The position numbers and the translations under genes are program-made. From Evansella clarkii (GTDB taxonomy: Bacteria > Bacillota > Bacilli > Bacillales > Salisediminibacteriaceae), in contig NZ_KV917376.1 of the NCBI RefSeq assembly GCF_002019695.1, forward strand, positions 3,004,040-3,068,039: a stretch of 64,000 nt of DNA. Reading direction: 5' to 3'. Positions 8,885-17,629 of the stretch are shown in pieces. The stretch's first letter is position 1, and the number at the start of each line of letters is the position of its first letter. The notes below the pieces were generated by a model that was not told the DNA's origin, made no database searches, and worked only from the letters and a program-made list of their open reading frames with translations.

Positions 8885-9463
8885 GTGAATATACCTAATC
8901 AAATTACTATATCTCGTATTTTCTTAATTCCCGTGTTTATGATTTTTCTGCTCGTTCCGTTTGGGTGGGGTGAAATAGCACTGCTCGGGACTGAGATACC
9001 CGTTTCACATTTAATTGCTGCAATTATTTTTATTATTGCTGCTTCTACAGACTGGCTGGACGGGTATTACGCCAGGAAACATAATCTCGTTACCAATATG
9101 GGGAAATTTCTTGACCCCCTCGCTGACAAACTCCTTATTACTGCTGCTTTTGTGTCATTAACAGGTCTGGATATGTTTCCTGCATGGGCCGCTGTTCTGA
9201 TCTTAAGCCGTGAATTTGCGGTAACCGGGCTCAGGCTGGTTGCTTCCGGAGAAGGCGAAGTAATCGCCGCAAGCAACTGGGGTAAATGGAAAACGGTCAG
9301 CCAGATCGTCGCTGCTTCGGCAATTATGCTACATAATATTATTTTTGAAATGCTGGCAATACCTTTTGCTGAAATAATGGTGTATGCAGCAGTTATTCTC
9401 ACCCTTATTTCGGGTATTGATTATTTTATAAAAAATAAACATGTTATAAAAAATACAAAGTAG
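8885..9463 (+). CDS. pgsA: CDP-diacylglycerol-glycerol-3-phosphate 3-phosphatidyltransferase
   Basis: 192 residues from GTG at 8885 behind AGGAGGA; an upstream ATT-type extension to 8816 has no ribosome-binding site. It carries the full CDP-alcohol phosphotransferase motif DG(x)2AR(x)8G(x)3D(x)3D, seen as DWLDGYYAR...GKFLDPLAD near residues 45-70. Several membrane helices follow. It makes phosphatidylglycerol-phosphate, the committed step to phosphatidylglycerol and cardiolipin. cinA follows 21 bases later. Confidence 0.96.
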   Translation: MNIPNQITISRIFLIPVFMIFLLVPFGWGEIALLGTEIPVSHLIAAIIFIIAASTDWLDGYYARKHNLVTNMGKFLDPLADKLLITAAFVSLTGLDMFPAWAAVLILSREFAVTGLRLVASGEGEVIAASNWGKWKTVSQIVAASAIMLHNIIFEMLAIPFAEIMVYAAVILTLISGIDYFIKNKHVIKNTK

Positions 9464-9484
9464 TTTACCGGAAGGTGAAAACTG

Positions 9485-10741
9485 ATGAATGGAGAAATAG
9501 TCGCAGTAGGATCTGAACTCCTTCTGGGCCAGATTGCCAATACAAATGCCCAATTCCTTTCAGAACAGATGAACCAGCTTGGGATTAATATTTACTATCA
9601 TTCTGTAGCAGGAGATAACGAGGGAAGATTGGCAGCCGTTATAGAAAACGCACGTAAAAGATGCGATCTCGTAGTACTTACCGGAGGGCTTGGACCTACG
9701 AAAGATGATTTAACAAAAGAAACATTAGCCGAAGTATTGGGCAAAGAACTAATATACGATGAGACTGCAAAAAGAAGAATAACTGATTATTTTAAGAAGA
9801 CTGGCAGATACATGGCAGAAAATAATCTGCAGCAGGCTCTTGTTCTGGAAGATTCTGTAGTTTTCCAGAACGACCACGGCCTGGCATGCGGCATGGCTGT
9901 TAAAGAGGATGGCTGTTTGTTCATTCTTCTGCCCGGGCCTCCTAAAGAATTAAAGCCAATGTTTAATAAGTATACAGTCCCGTATATAAAGAGTCAGCTG
10001 AAGTACACAACTTTCATTCAGTCCAGAGTGCTCCGCTTTTTTGATATTGGTGAATCTCAGCTTGTGGAGCAGATCGATGACTTAATTGAAAACCAGGTGA
10101 ACCCTACCATTGCTCCGCTTGCGGGGGATGGGGACGTAACACTCCGTTTAACAGTAAAAGGCAGCGATGAAGGGGAGAACGAAAGAAAGCTCAATGATCT
10201 GCAGGAAACAGTTCTTGCCCGGCTTGATAAGTATTTCTATGGTATAAACGATGACTCTCTTTTTAAGCAGGTATTCCTGCAGCTTAAAGAGAGAAAGGCG
10301 ACGCTTGCTGCTGCTGAGAGCCTTACAGGGGGTCTCTTTTCTGCAGAGTTAACAAATATCCAGGGTGCTTCAGGTATCTTTAAAGGCGGCTTTGTTACGT
10401 ATACAAACGAAGGGAAAGCGAATACACTTGATGTAGCCAGGGAAATTCTTCACAAACACGGGGCAGTCAGCCGGGAATGCGCAGAGGAAATGGCAAAAGG
10501 AGCAAGACTCAAAGGAGAATCTGATTACGGGATAAGCTTTACAGGCGTGGCCGGACCAGATTCTTCTGAAGGTAAGCCACCCGGGCTAGTATATATTGGT
10601 ATTTCTTCCCGGGAATCTGCCGAAAGCTATGAGCTCAGGCTTGCTGGAAGCAGAACGGGTGTGAGAGAGCGTTCCGTTAAATATGGAGCGTATTATTTGA
10701 TACAATTCTTGCGTAAGGAAATGGAAAAGGTGGATGGATAA
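9485..10741 (+). CDS. cinA: Competence/damage-inducible protein CinA
   Basis: 418 residues. The N-terminal MoaB/Mog-like domain (about 1-170) carries the GGLGPTKDD loop, and the C-terminal CinA domain (about 260-410) carries AAESLTGG. In other bacteria these domains have ADP-ribose pyrophosphatase and NMN amidase activity. In many Firmicutes cinA directly precedes recA and is co-transcribed under competence; here a DEAD-box gene begins two bases after the cinA stop and separates them. Confidence 0.95.
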   Translation: MNGEIVAVGSELLLGQIANTNAQFLSEQMNQLGINIYYHSVAGDNEGRLAAVIENARKRCDLVVLTGGLGPTKDDLTKETLAEVLGKELIYDETAKRRITDYFKKTGRYMAENNLQQALVLEDSVVFQNDHGLACGMAVKEDGCLFILLPGPPKELKPMFNKYTVPYIKSQLKYTTFIQSRVLRFFDIGESQLVEQIDDLIENQVNPTIAPLAGDGDVTLRLTVKGSDEGENERKLNDLQETVLARLDKYFYGINDDSLFKQVFLQLKERKATLAAAESLTGGLFSAELTNIQGASGIFKGGFVTYTNEGKANTLDVAREILHKHGAVSRECAEEMAKGARLKGESDYGISFTGVAGPDSSEGKPPGLVYIGISSRESAESYELRLAGSRTGVRERSVKYGAYYLIQFLRKEMEKVDG

Positions 10742-10743
10742 AT

Positions 10744-12324
10744 ATGAGATTTGAGGATTTTGAAATAGCAAGTGAAATAAAAAGGGCGATTAAAGATATG
10801 GGATTTGAAGCCCCTTCGCCAATTCAGGAAAAAGTAATTCCTGAAATTCTGAAAAAACAGGATGTTATCGGACAAGCACAGACCGGGACTGGTAAAACAG
10901 CTGCTTTCGGTATCCCTTTAATAGAACATGTAACAGAAGATAAGCATGTCCAGTCATTAATTCTGACACCAACAAGAGAGCTGGCAATCCAGGTAGCCGG
11001 GGAACTGCAGAAGCTCTCCAAATATAAAAATATGCAGGTTCTCCCTATATACGGCGGCCAGTCTATCGGCCATCAGATTCGCTCTTTAAAAAGAGGGGTG
11101 CAGGTTGTTGTAGGGACTCCTGGAAGAGTTCTGGACCATTTAAGCAGAAACACTCTCCAGCTGAGAAGTGTGCACACTCTTATTCTTGACGAAGCAGATG
11201 AAATGCTTGATATGGGATTTATTGAAGATATTGAAAAAATACTTCAGCAGGTAAACAGAGAGAGGCAGACACTGTTATTTTCGGCCACTATGCCTCCGCC
11301 GATCAGAAAGCTGTCCAATAAATATATGAACCGCCCGACACAGGTAACGATAAGTAAAGGGGAGGTAACCGCTCCTTCCATTAAACAGGTATATTATAAA
11401 GTTCTTGAGAAAAATAAGCTTGAATCTCTCTGCCGGGTAATCGACAGTGAAAATGTAGAGCTTGGTATCATTTTCTGCCGTACGAAAAAAGGTGTTGCTG
11501 AACTGACAGAAGCACTTCAGGCTCGCGGGTATATGGCTGACGGCCTTCACGGCGACCTGACTCAGTCACAGCGTGATCTCGTTATGAAGAAATTCCGGGA
11601 TTCGTCTGTAGAATTCCTGATTGCAACAGATGTTGCTGCCAGAGGTATTGATGTGGAAAATGTTTCCCACGTTATTAACTACGATATACCTCAGGACCCG
11701 GAGAGTTATGTGCACCGGATCGGGCGTACAGGAAGAGCAGGAAGAGAAGGTGCGGCTGTCACTCTCGTTACTCCGAGAGAAATGAAGCATCTCCGCTCTA
11801 TTGAATCAGAAATAAAAATGACTATCCCTTCTGAACGGATTCCTTCCGTGGAAGAAGTTGTTGAAAAACAGCAGCATGTCTGGAAAGGACAGATCGTTGA
11901 CATGATTGAATCCGAAGAGGAAGAAGCCGGGTTGTACGATGCCATCGTTTCTGAGCTGCTTGAACAGTATCCGCCTGAAAAAATTGTTGCTTCCTTAATG
12001 AAACTGGCGTTCTATAATCATGACGATCTCAATGATGATGGGTATGATTTCGGAGAAACAGGTGCTCAGAAAGGCATGACGAGATTCTTTATTAATGTCG
12101 GGCGTAATATTGAACTGACGCCGAAAAAACTGGCGGCAGAAGTTTCTCACCTCGTGGGCATTCCGGAAACTGCAGTTGGCAGAATTGATATTTTTGAAAA
12201 CTTCACCTTTATGGAAGTACCTGAAGAGGTAGCGCCGTTCGTTTATGAAGGGCTTAAATATTCCAGGGTGAACGGAGCAAGAATTAATCTTGAGCCTGCG
12301 AAGCCACGTCCGAAAAGGAAATAA
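10744..12324 (+). CDS. DEAD-box ATP-dependent RNA helicase with DbpA-type RNA-binding domain
   Basis: 526 residues with all helicase motifs: Q motif, AQTGTGKTA, PTRELA, TPGR, DEAD, SAT, ATDVAARGIDV and HRIGRTGRAG. The C-terminal 75 residues form a DbpA/CsdA-type RNA-binding domain (RFFINVGRNIELTPKKL onward) and end in a basic tail. It should unwind structured RNA in ribosome assembly or mRNA turnover. It resembles DeaD/CshA-class enzymes, though I would not choose a symbol. It is unusual in lying between cinA and recA, two bases after cinA, so it shares that operon. Confidence 0.93.
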   Translation: MRFEDFEIASEIKRAIKDMGFEAPSPIQEKVIPEILKKQDVIGQAQTGTGKTAAFGIPLIEHVTEDKHVQSLILTPTRELAIQVAGELQKLSKYKNMQVLPIYGGQSIGHQIRSLKRGVQVVVGTPGRVLDHLSRNTLQLRSVHTLILDEADEMLDMGFIEDIEKILQQVNRERQTLLFSATMPPPIRKLSNKYMNRPTQVTISKGEVTAPSIKQVYYKVLEKNKLESLCRVIDSENVELGIIFCRTKKGVAELTEALQARGYMADGLHGDLTQSQRDLVMKKFRDSSVEFLIATDVAARGIDVENVSHVINYDIPQDPESYVHRIGRTGRAGREGAAVTLVTPREMKHLRSIESEIKMTIPSERIPSVEEVVEKQQHVWKGQIVDMIESEEEEAGLYDAIVSELLEQYPPEKIVASLMKLAFYNHDDLNDDGYDFGETGAQKGMTRFFINVGRNIELTPKKLAAEVSHLVGIPETAVGRIDIFENFTFMEVPEEVAPFVYEGLKYSRVNGARINLEPAKPRPKRK

Positions 12325-12337
12325 GACAGAAACAGAG

Positions 12338-12390
12338 TCCAGCTGAATCTTCCTCACCTTCCGGAAGACTTCAGCTGGATGTGTTTTATT
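12338..12390 (+). terminator. Terminator after the DEAD-box gene
   Basis: Long hairpin: TCCAGCTGAATCTTCC (12338-12353) pairs with GGAAGACTTCAGCTGGA (12363-12379) with one bulge, followed by GTGTTTTATTATT. The gap that follows carries a separate recA promoter. Confidence 0.7.
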
Positions 12391-12426
12391 ATTAGATACA
12401 GAAGCTAAATCTTTTTGTAAAAAACA

Positions 12427-12466
12427 CGAACGAATGTTTGCAATTGTGATCCATATAGGTTAAAAT
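12427..12466 (+). promoter_or_regulatory. recA promoter with LexA (SOS) box
   Basis: LexA box CGAACGAATGTTTG (12427-12440, consensus CGAACnnnnGTTCG) overlaps the -35 TTGCAA (12438-12443). A 17-base spacer leads to -10 TAAAAT (12461-12466). LexA bound here would block sigma-A polymerase. The box differs from the lexA box at 48398-48411 by one base. Confidence 0.88.
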
Positions 12467-12531
12467 ACTATTAGAAAGTTAAATTGCTTTATACATTCTT
12501 CGCAATTTTATATATAAAAGGAGAGAGAAAC

Positions 12532-13575
12532 ATGTCAGATCGGAAACAAGCATTGGACATGGCCCTGCGCCAGATTGAGAAACAGTTCGGTAAAGGTTCA
12601 ATCATGAAACTAGGGGAACAGGCAGAACAAAGAGTATCAACTGTATCAAGTGGTGCTCTGGCACTTGATATCGCTCTTGGTGTCGGAGGATACCCTAAAG
12701 GAAGAATCGTAGAGATCTACGGACCTGAATCTTCAGGTAAGACAACCGTTGCCCTTCATGCTATAGCAGAAGTTCAGCGCAACGGTGGACAGGCTGCATT
12801 TGTGGATGCTGAGCACGCTCTCGACCCGGTATACGCACAGAAGCTGGGTGTAAACATTGACGAACTTCTTCTTTCCCAGCCGGATACAGGGGAGCAGGCT
12901 CTTGAAATCGCTGAAGCTCTTGTACGAAGCGGCGCTGTCGACATTATTGTCGTGGACTCAGTGGCTGCCCTTGTTCCTAAAGCGGAAATTGAAGGCGAAA
13001 TGGGAGACAGCCACGTTGGTTTGCAGGCAAGATTAATGTCTCAGGCTCTTCGTAAGCTTTCCGGAGCTATTAACAAATCAAAGACTATTGCAGTATTCAT
13101 CAACCAGATTCGTGAAAAGGTCGGGGTTATGTTCGGAAATCCAGAAACTACTCCAGGCGGACGGGCATTAAAGTTCTATTCCTCTGTAAGGCTTGAAGTA
13201 CGCCGGGCGGAAACGTTAAAGCAGGGTAATGATATGGTCGGTAACAAAACGAAAATAAAGGTTGTAAAGAATAAAGTTGCTCCTCCGTTTAAAGTAGCGG
13301 AAGTAGATATTATGTATGGACAGGGGATCTCCCGTGAAGGCTCCATTCTCGACATCGGCTCAGACCTTGATATTGTCCAGAAGAGCGGTGCATGGTATTC
13401 CTATAACGAGGACCGTATAGGGCAGGGAAGAGAGAATGCCAAACAGTTCCTGAGGGAAAATCCTGAGATCACAGATGCGATAGATAAGCAGATAAGAGAG
13501 TACCACGCCCTTGATGCTCCGAAGGAAATTCCTGCGGATTCCGAAGATGAGGATATGACTCTCGATTTTAAATAA
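12532..13575 (+). CDS. recA: Recombinase RecA
   Basis: 347 residues from ATG at 12532, eleven bases after AAAGGAG; the longer frame from 12484 runs through the leader and is not used. Walker A GPESSGKT lies at 64-71, Walker [11 protein letters not shown] near 140, and the acidic C-terminus ([12 protein letters not shown]) is typical. It coats single-stranded DNA, drives strand exchange and triggers LexA self-cleavage. The SOS box lies directly upstream. Confidence 0.98.
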   Translation: MSDRKQALDMALRQIEKQFGKGSIMKLGEQAEQRVSTVSSGALALDIALGVGGYPKGRIVEIYGPESSGKTTVALHAIAEVQRNGGQAAFVDAEHALDPVYAQKLGVNIDELLLSQPDTGEQALEIAEALVRSGAVDIIVVDSVAALVPKAEIEGEMGDSHVGLQARLMSQALRKLSGAINKSKTIAVFINQIREKVGVMFGNPETTPGGRALKFYSSVRLEVRRAETLKQGNDMVGNKTKIKVVKNKVAPPFKVAEVDIMYGQGISREGSILDIGSDLDIVQKSGAWYSYNEDRIGQGRENAKQFLRENPEITDAIDKQIREYHALDAPKEIPADSEDEDMTLDFK

Positions 13576-13606
13576 GTTATAATTGAGTGTGACTTTAGCA
13601 AATAAT

Positions 13607-13658
13607 AGAAAGCCCGGATAACTGATTCTGCAGAAGATCAGCCGTCCGGGCTTTCTCA
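13607..13658 (+). terminator. Hairpin terminator after recA
   Basis: AGAAAGCCCGGA (13607-13618) pairs with TCCGGGCTTTCT (13645-13656). The loop is 26 bases and there is no long T run, so termination may be partial. Confidence 0.65.
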
Positions 13659-13830
13659 CTTGTATAATTCATGCTGGCTTCCCGAGGCAATCCGAATGAT
13701 TTTTCTTGTATTAAATATTACAGGTAATGGAAACCGCTCGCAAATAAACTGTAAACTCGTAATATTCCCTTTTTTATTGATCTTAATGCATAATTTGTCC
13801 AATGTTGCATGAATGACGCCTTACCAATGC

Positions 13831-13859
13831 TTGACATTGTAAATTATGAAGCATACAAT
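13831..13859 (+). promoter_or_regulatory. Sigma-A promoter for rny
   Basis: Consensus TTGACA (13831-13836), a 17-base spacer, and TACAAT (13854-13859). The predicted leader to the rny start is about 135 bases. The rest of the recA-rny gap shows nothing else. Confidence 0.85.
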
Positions 13860-14002
13860 TAGAAAGAATACTGCCTTACCTAAACACATACTCATACTGA
13901 ATGAGCTGTGCTGGATGTATACTTTTTTAATGAAAATGAACATGTGTAATTCCAATGAAATCAGCAACAAACAAAGAAATAGCATGAGGAGGTGAATCAA
14001 TC

Positions 14003-15565
14003 TTGAACATTATAGTTCAAATCCTCATTTTGCTATTCACTGCAGTGATCGGTATCTTGATCGGATACTTCGTTCGTAAATCTATCGCAGAAGCTAAAAT
14101 TTCCAGTGCAGAGCATCTCGCACAGCAAACGGTTGAAGATGCTAAGCGTGAAGCAGATGCCAGCAAGAAAGAAGCGATTTTGGAAGCGAAGGATGAAGCT
14201 CATAAAATCCGTATGGAAGCAGAGCGTGAAGTCCGGGATCGACGCAACGATATTCAGAAGCAGGAAAACCGGTTAGTTCAAAAAGAAGAAGTATTGGACC
14301 GAAAAAGTGAAACGTTAGACAAGAAAGAGGACGCTCTCGATAAGAGAGAAGAAGAATTGTCAAAGCGTCAGCAACAAATCGACGAGATGAATAGCAAGGT
14401 CGAGGAAATGGTAAAAGAACAACAACTGGAACTGGAACGCATTTCCGGCTTCTCAAGAGATGAAGCACGTGAAATCATCATGAAATCAGTGGATGAAGAA
14501 TTAACCCACGATAAGGCTGTTATGATTAAAGATGCTGTAACAAGGGCGAAAGAAGAAGCGGATAAAAAAGCAAAAGAAATTTTGTCTATGTCCATTCAGC
14601 GCTGTGCAGCAGACCATGTAACAGAAACAACAGTATCAGTAGTAAACCTGCCAAACGATGAAATGAAAGGCCGAATTATCGGGCGGGAAGGGCGGAATAT
14701 CCGGGCCCTTGAAACATTAACCGGAATAGACTTAATTATTGATGATACACCGGAAGCTGTAATTTTATCCGGTTTCGACCCGATTCGCCGGGAGATTGCG
14801 AAAACGGCTCTGGAAAAACTCGTTCAGGACGGAAGAATACACCCTGCACGAATCGAAGAAACAGTGGACAAAGCCCGTCGCGAAGTAGATGAACTGATTC
14901 GTGAATACGGTGAACAGACAACCTTCGAAATGGGGATACACGGACTCCACCCTGACCTTATAAAAATACTCGGCCGACTGAAGTTCAGAACGAGTTATGG
15001 CCAGAATGTGTTAAAGCATTCCATGGAAGTAGCTTATTTGAGCGGGCTGATGGCCGCAGAATTAGGGGAAGATGTTCAGCTTGCCCGTCGTGCAGGTTTA
15101 TTGCATGACTTAGGTAAAGCAATCGATCATGAAGTTGAAGGAAGCCACGTGGAAATCGGTGTTGAGCTTGCAACGAAGTACAAAGAACATCCAGTAGTAA
15201 TTAACAGTATTGCATCACATCACGGAGATACCGAAGCAACTTCAGTGATCGCAACCCTGGTTGCTGCAGCAGATGCATTATCAGCTGCCAGACCAGGAGC
15301 GAGAAGAGAAACGCTGGAAACTTATATTAAGCGTCTCGAAAAGCTTGAAGAAATTTCAGAGTCCTTTGAGGGCGTTGAAAAGACTTACGCTATTCAGGCT
15401 GGCCGTGAAGTCCGCATCATGGTGAAACCGGACTTTATTACCGACGAGGATTCGTACCGGCTTGCTCGTGAGATCACCAGGAAAATTGAAGATGAACTCG
15501 ATTATCCAGGTCACATAAAAGTAACAGTGATCCGTGAAACAAGGGCAGTTGAGTATGCAAAATAA
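14003..15565 (+). CDS. rny: Ribonuclease Y
   Basis: 520 residues from TTG at 14003 behind GAGGAGGTGA. Order: N-terminal membrane helix (residues 3-24), a long charged coiled coil (about 30-200), a KH RNA-binding domain ([17 protein letters not shown] near 215) and an HD domain ([12 protein letters not shown] near 370). It is the membrane-anchored endoribonuclease that starts bulk mRNA decay. Its RicA partner subunit is also encoded here (24592). Confidence 0.97.
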   Translation: MNIIVQILILLFTAVIGILIGYFVRKSIAEAKISSAEHLAQQTVEDAKREADASKKEAILEAKDEAHKIRMEAEREVRDRRNDIQKQENRLVQKEEVLDRKSETLDKKEDALDKREEELSKRQQQIDEMNSKVEEMVKEQQLELERISGFSRDEAREIIMKSVDEELTHDKAVMIKDAVTRAKEEADKKAKEILSMSIQRCAADHVTETTVSVVNLPNDEMKGRIIGREGRNIRALETLTGIDLIIDDTPEAVILSGFDPIRREIAKTALEKLVQDGRIHPARIEETVDKARREVDELIREYGEQTTFEMGIHGLHPDLIKILGRLKFRTSYGQNVLKHSMEVAYLSGLMAAELGEDVQLARRAGLLHDLGKAIDHEVEGSHVEIGVELATKYKEHPVVINSIASHHGDTEATSVIATLVAAADALSAARPGARRETLETYIKRLEKLEEISESFEGVEKTYAIQAGREVRIMVKPDFITDEDSYRLAREITRKIEDELDYPGHIKVTVIRETRAVEYAK

Positions 15566-15591
15566 AGTGGCTTTCCGCCACTTTATTTTTT
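15560..15591 (+). terminator. Rho-independent terminator after rny
   Basis: AATAAAGTGG (15561-15570) pairs with CCACTTTATT (15578-15587), followed by TTTTT. The A-rich 5' arm would also let it work on the other strand. Confidence 0.88.
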
Positions 15592-15670
15592 ACATATTGG
15601 AATGAATTTCATATATAGGCTTTGAATAAAAAAGACGGACATTGCTTTTCGATTGCAGCGTAAGACGGCG

Positions 15671-15856
15671 GTGACTGTCTCTTCCTCTGCCAGCTTAGCT
15701 CCGTAGAATATCCGTCGAGACAACTCGACGCATTTGCGGTGAAGAAGATGCTCGTTCTTGCGGGAAAAGCATGAAAAGCTGAAAATCCATTTTTGCCGGC
15801 GTTCAGCCGTCAAAAATTAGTTGAAGCCGTGCCCGCAGAACGCGTCCGTCTGTAGC
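15671..15856 (-). repeat. Degenerate Bacillaceae interspersed repeat, copy 1
   Basis: This stretch matches the reverse complement of 41514-41660. Exact shared blocks include GTCTCTTCCTCTGC (15677-15690) and CGTCGAGACAACTCG (15713-15727), in the same order, with GTGCCCGC-type blocks at the far end. The family resembles a GC-rich interspersed sequence common in Bacillaceae genomes. It fills the rny-ymdB gap and produces only a spurious reverse-strand frame. Confidence 0.6.
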
Positions 15857-15934
15857 GTTAATCGAACAATAAAGTAACATTTTAAGATAATGTTCGTTTT
15901 AAAGATGAAAATCTTAAATTATGAAATTGATTCA

Positions 15935-15963
15935 TTGGGATATTTTAAACGTATGGATATAAT
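15935..15963 (+). promoter_or_regulatory. Putative sigma-A promoter for ymdB
   Basis: TTGGGA (15935-15940), a 17-base spacer, and TATAAT (15958-15963), about 100 bases before ymdB. A second TATAAT lies near 15989 without a clear -35. Confidence 0.5.
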
Positions 15964-16066
15964 GAACATATTATCCGGATCGTTACATATAATAGAATTT
16001 TACACACCATTCATGTAAACTCTATGGGTAAATTATCATAAATTGAACTAAAGGAGTCTGTAAAAA

Positions 16067-16861
16067 ATGAAAGTTTTATTTATTGGCGATATTGTCGGTT
16101 CACCTGGCAGGAATGCTCTTAAAGAATTTTTACCAAAAATTAAAGCGAAATTCCGGCCGGATGTCACCATCGTAAATGGAGAGAATGCCGCAGGCGGGAA
16201 AGGAATCACCGATAAAATATACCATGAGATACGTGAAGCGGGGGCTGATGTAATTACCCTAGGGAATCATGCCTGGGATAAAAAAGAAGTTTTTGATTTT
16301 ATAGATGATGCAGATTCCATAGTGCGTCCGGCAAATTTTCCGGAAGGTAACCCTGGGACCGGCTACGTAATAAAAAAAGCAGGGAATAAAAAAATTGCCG
16401 TAATAAACGGCCAGGGCAGAACTTTTATGCCTCCTATAGATGATCCTTTTCGTGTGATAGAAGATATTGTAGAAGAGGTACGGAAAAAAACTCCCTTTAT
16501 ATTCCTGGATTTTCATGCAGAAGCAACGAGTGAAAAACAGGCAATTGGGTGGTATCTTGATGGGAGAGTTTCCGCTGTAGTCGGCACCCATACACATGTC
16601 CAGACAGCAGATGAGCGAATCCTTCCGGGAGGAACGGCTTATATTTCAGACGCAGGGATGACAGGGCCTTATGACGGAATTCTGGGGATGGACAGAGAAG
16701 TAATAATTAATAAATTTCTGACAAATCTTCCAGGAAGGTTTGAAGTAACCGGAGGGCGGGAACAATGTAACGGAGTGTTTATTACGCTGAATAATAATAC
16801 CGGTCTGGCCGAATCAATCCAGAGAATTTCCATTAATGAAGACAGGCCCTTTTTTGACTGA
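16067..16861 (+). CDS. ymdB: YmdB metallophosphoesterase (cyclic-nucleotide phosphodiesterase)
   Basis: 264 residues. Metal ligands expected of the family are visible: D8 in FIGDIVG, NGENAAGG near 38-45, GNHAWD near 66-71, DFHAEATSE near 148, and GTHTHVQTAD near 173. In B. subtilis YmdB hydrolyses 2',3'-cyclic nucleotides and affects the switch between motility and biofilm. It sits after rny as in B. subtilis, but behind a 500-base gap and its own promoter. Confidence 0.95.
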   Translation: MKVLFIGDIVGSPGRNALKEFLPKIKAKFRPDVTIVNGENAAGGKGITDKIYHEIREAGADVITLGNHAWDKKEVFDFIDDADSIVRPANFPEGNPGTGYVIKKAGNKKIAVINGQGRTFMPPIDDPFRVIEDIVEEVRKKTPFIFLDFHAEATSEKQAIGWYLDGRVSAVVGTHTHVQTADERILPGGTAYISDAGMTGPYDGILGMDREVIINKFLTNLPGRFEVTGGREQCNGVFITLNNNTGLAESIQRISINEDRPFFD

Positions 16862-17031
16862 AAAACTTATTCTGATTTAAACAGGTTTCGAATATATACA
16901 AAAAGAGAAACAATTAATAAGCCATTTTTTTGAGTATCATAGCGATGTGGATAATAATTATAGAAATAATATCTGCTTCGATATGTTGTATTAATCTCTC
17001 AACCACCATTTAATCTTAAGGAGGTTCGAAA

Positions 17032-17292
17032 GTGGAAGTATTAAAAGTTTCAGCAAAATCTAATCCCAATTCTGTCGCTGGTGCTTTAGCTGGAGTCATT
17101 CGAGAAAGAGGAGCAGCTGAGATTCAGGCAATAGGAGCAGGTGCGCTCAATCAGTCAATAAAGGCAGTCGCAATAGCCAGAGGCTTTGTGGCTCCGAGCG
17201 GGATCGATTTAATTTGCATTCCTGCATTTACTGATATTCAAATTGATGGGGATGAGCGTACAGCAATTAAATTAATAATAGAACCTCGTTAA
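17032..17292 (+). CDS. spoVS: Stage V sporulation protein S
   Basis: 86 residues, the usual length, starting at GTG 17032 behind AAGGAGG. The sequence (MEVLKVSAKSNPNSVAGALA onward) has the Alba-like nucleic-acid-binding fold of SpoVS. It affects septation timing and coat assembly in sporulation. It follows ymdB as in B. subtilis. Confidence 0.96.
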   Translation: MEVLKVSAKSNPNSVAGALAGVIRERGAAEIQAIGAGALNQSIKAVAIARGFVAPSGIDLICIPAFTDIQIDGDERTAIKLIIEPR

Positions 17293-17310
17293 TTGAAAGA
17301 TTGCTAATTT

Positions 17311-17346
17311 CTGTCCGGCCTCAGCTGCCGGGCAGTTTTTTTTCGT
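17311..17346 (+). terminator. Rho-independent terminator after spoVS
   Basis: CTGTCCGGC (17311-17319) pairs with GCCGGGCAG (17327-17335, one G-T pair), followed by a run of nine T residues. Confidence 0.9.
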
Positions 17347-17400
17347 TTATGCCTCAGTGCTTTTTCATTGCTTTGATACCGGAACATCAGGATAATTCTG

Positions 17401-17610
17401 TTCTAGGCTGATGGAAGATGTGTTACAATAAAGGAGTAATAAAACCGGACCCAGATAAACGTATGTGCTTACATATTTTACCTGTTTACATTCCGTGTTG
17501 TTCTGTGGCACAGGATGCAGGGTCTTTTGTGAGGGGGAACGAGTACTTTTCTGGCGAAGTACATAACAATGTGTAAGCAAGCATAATTTCAATGAGACTT
17601 TTTAAATGCT
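17401..17610 (+). promoter_or_regulatory. Candidate structured leader upstream of the oxoacid oxidoreductase genes
   Basis: A weak promoter (TTCTAG, 17 bases, TACAAT at 17424-17429) could start an RNA whose TGCTTACA (17466-17473) pairs with TGTAAGCA (17572-17579). That would close a domain of about 110 bases. Inside it GTACTT / AAGTAC (17533-17538 and 17547-17552) forms a hairpin. A further AGCAT / ATGCT pair lies just after. I do not recognise a known riboswitch class; the pairing is seen, the role is inferred. Confidence 0.3.
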
Positions 17611-17629
17611 AAAAGGGGTGTATTGACAA

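Noticed and set aside
15583-15813. A 76-residue reverse-strand gene between rny and ymdB
   Set aside because: It lies inside a degenerate interspersed repeat also found at 41.5 kb and starts without a ribosome-binding site.
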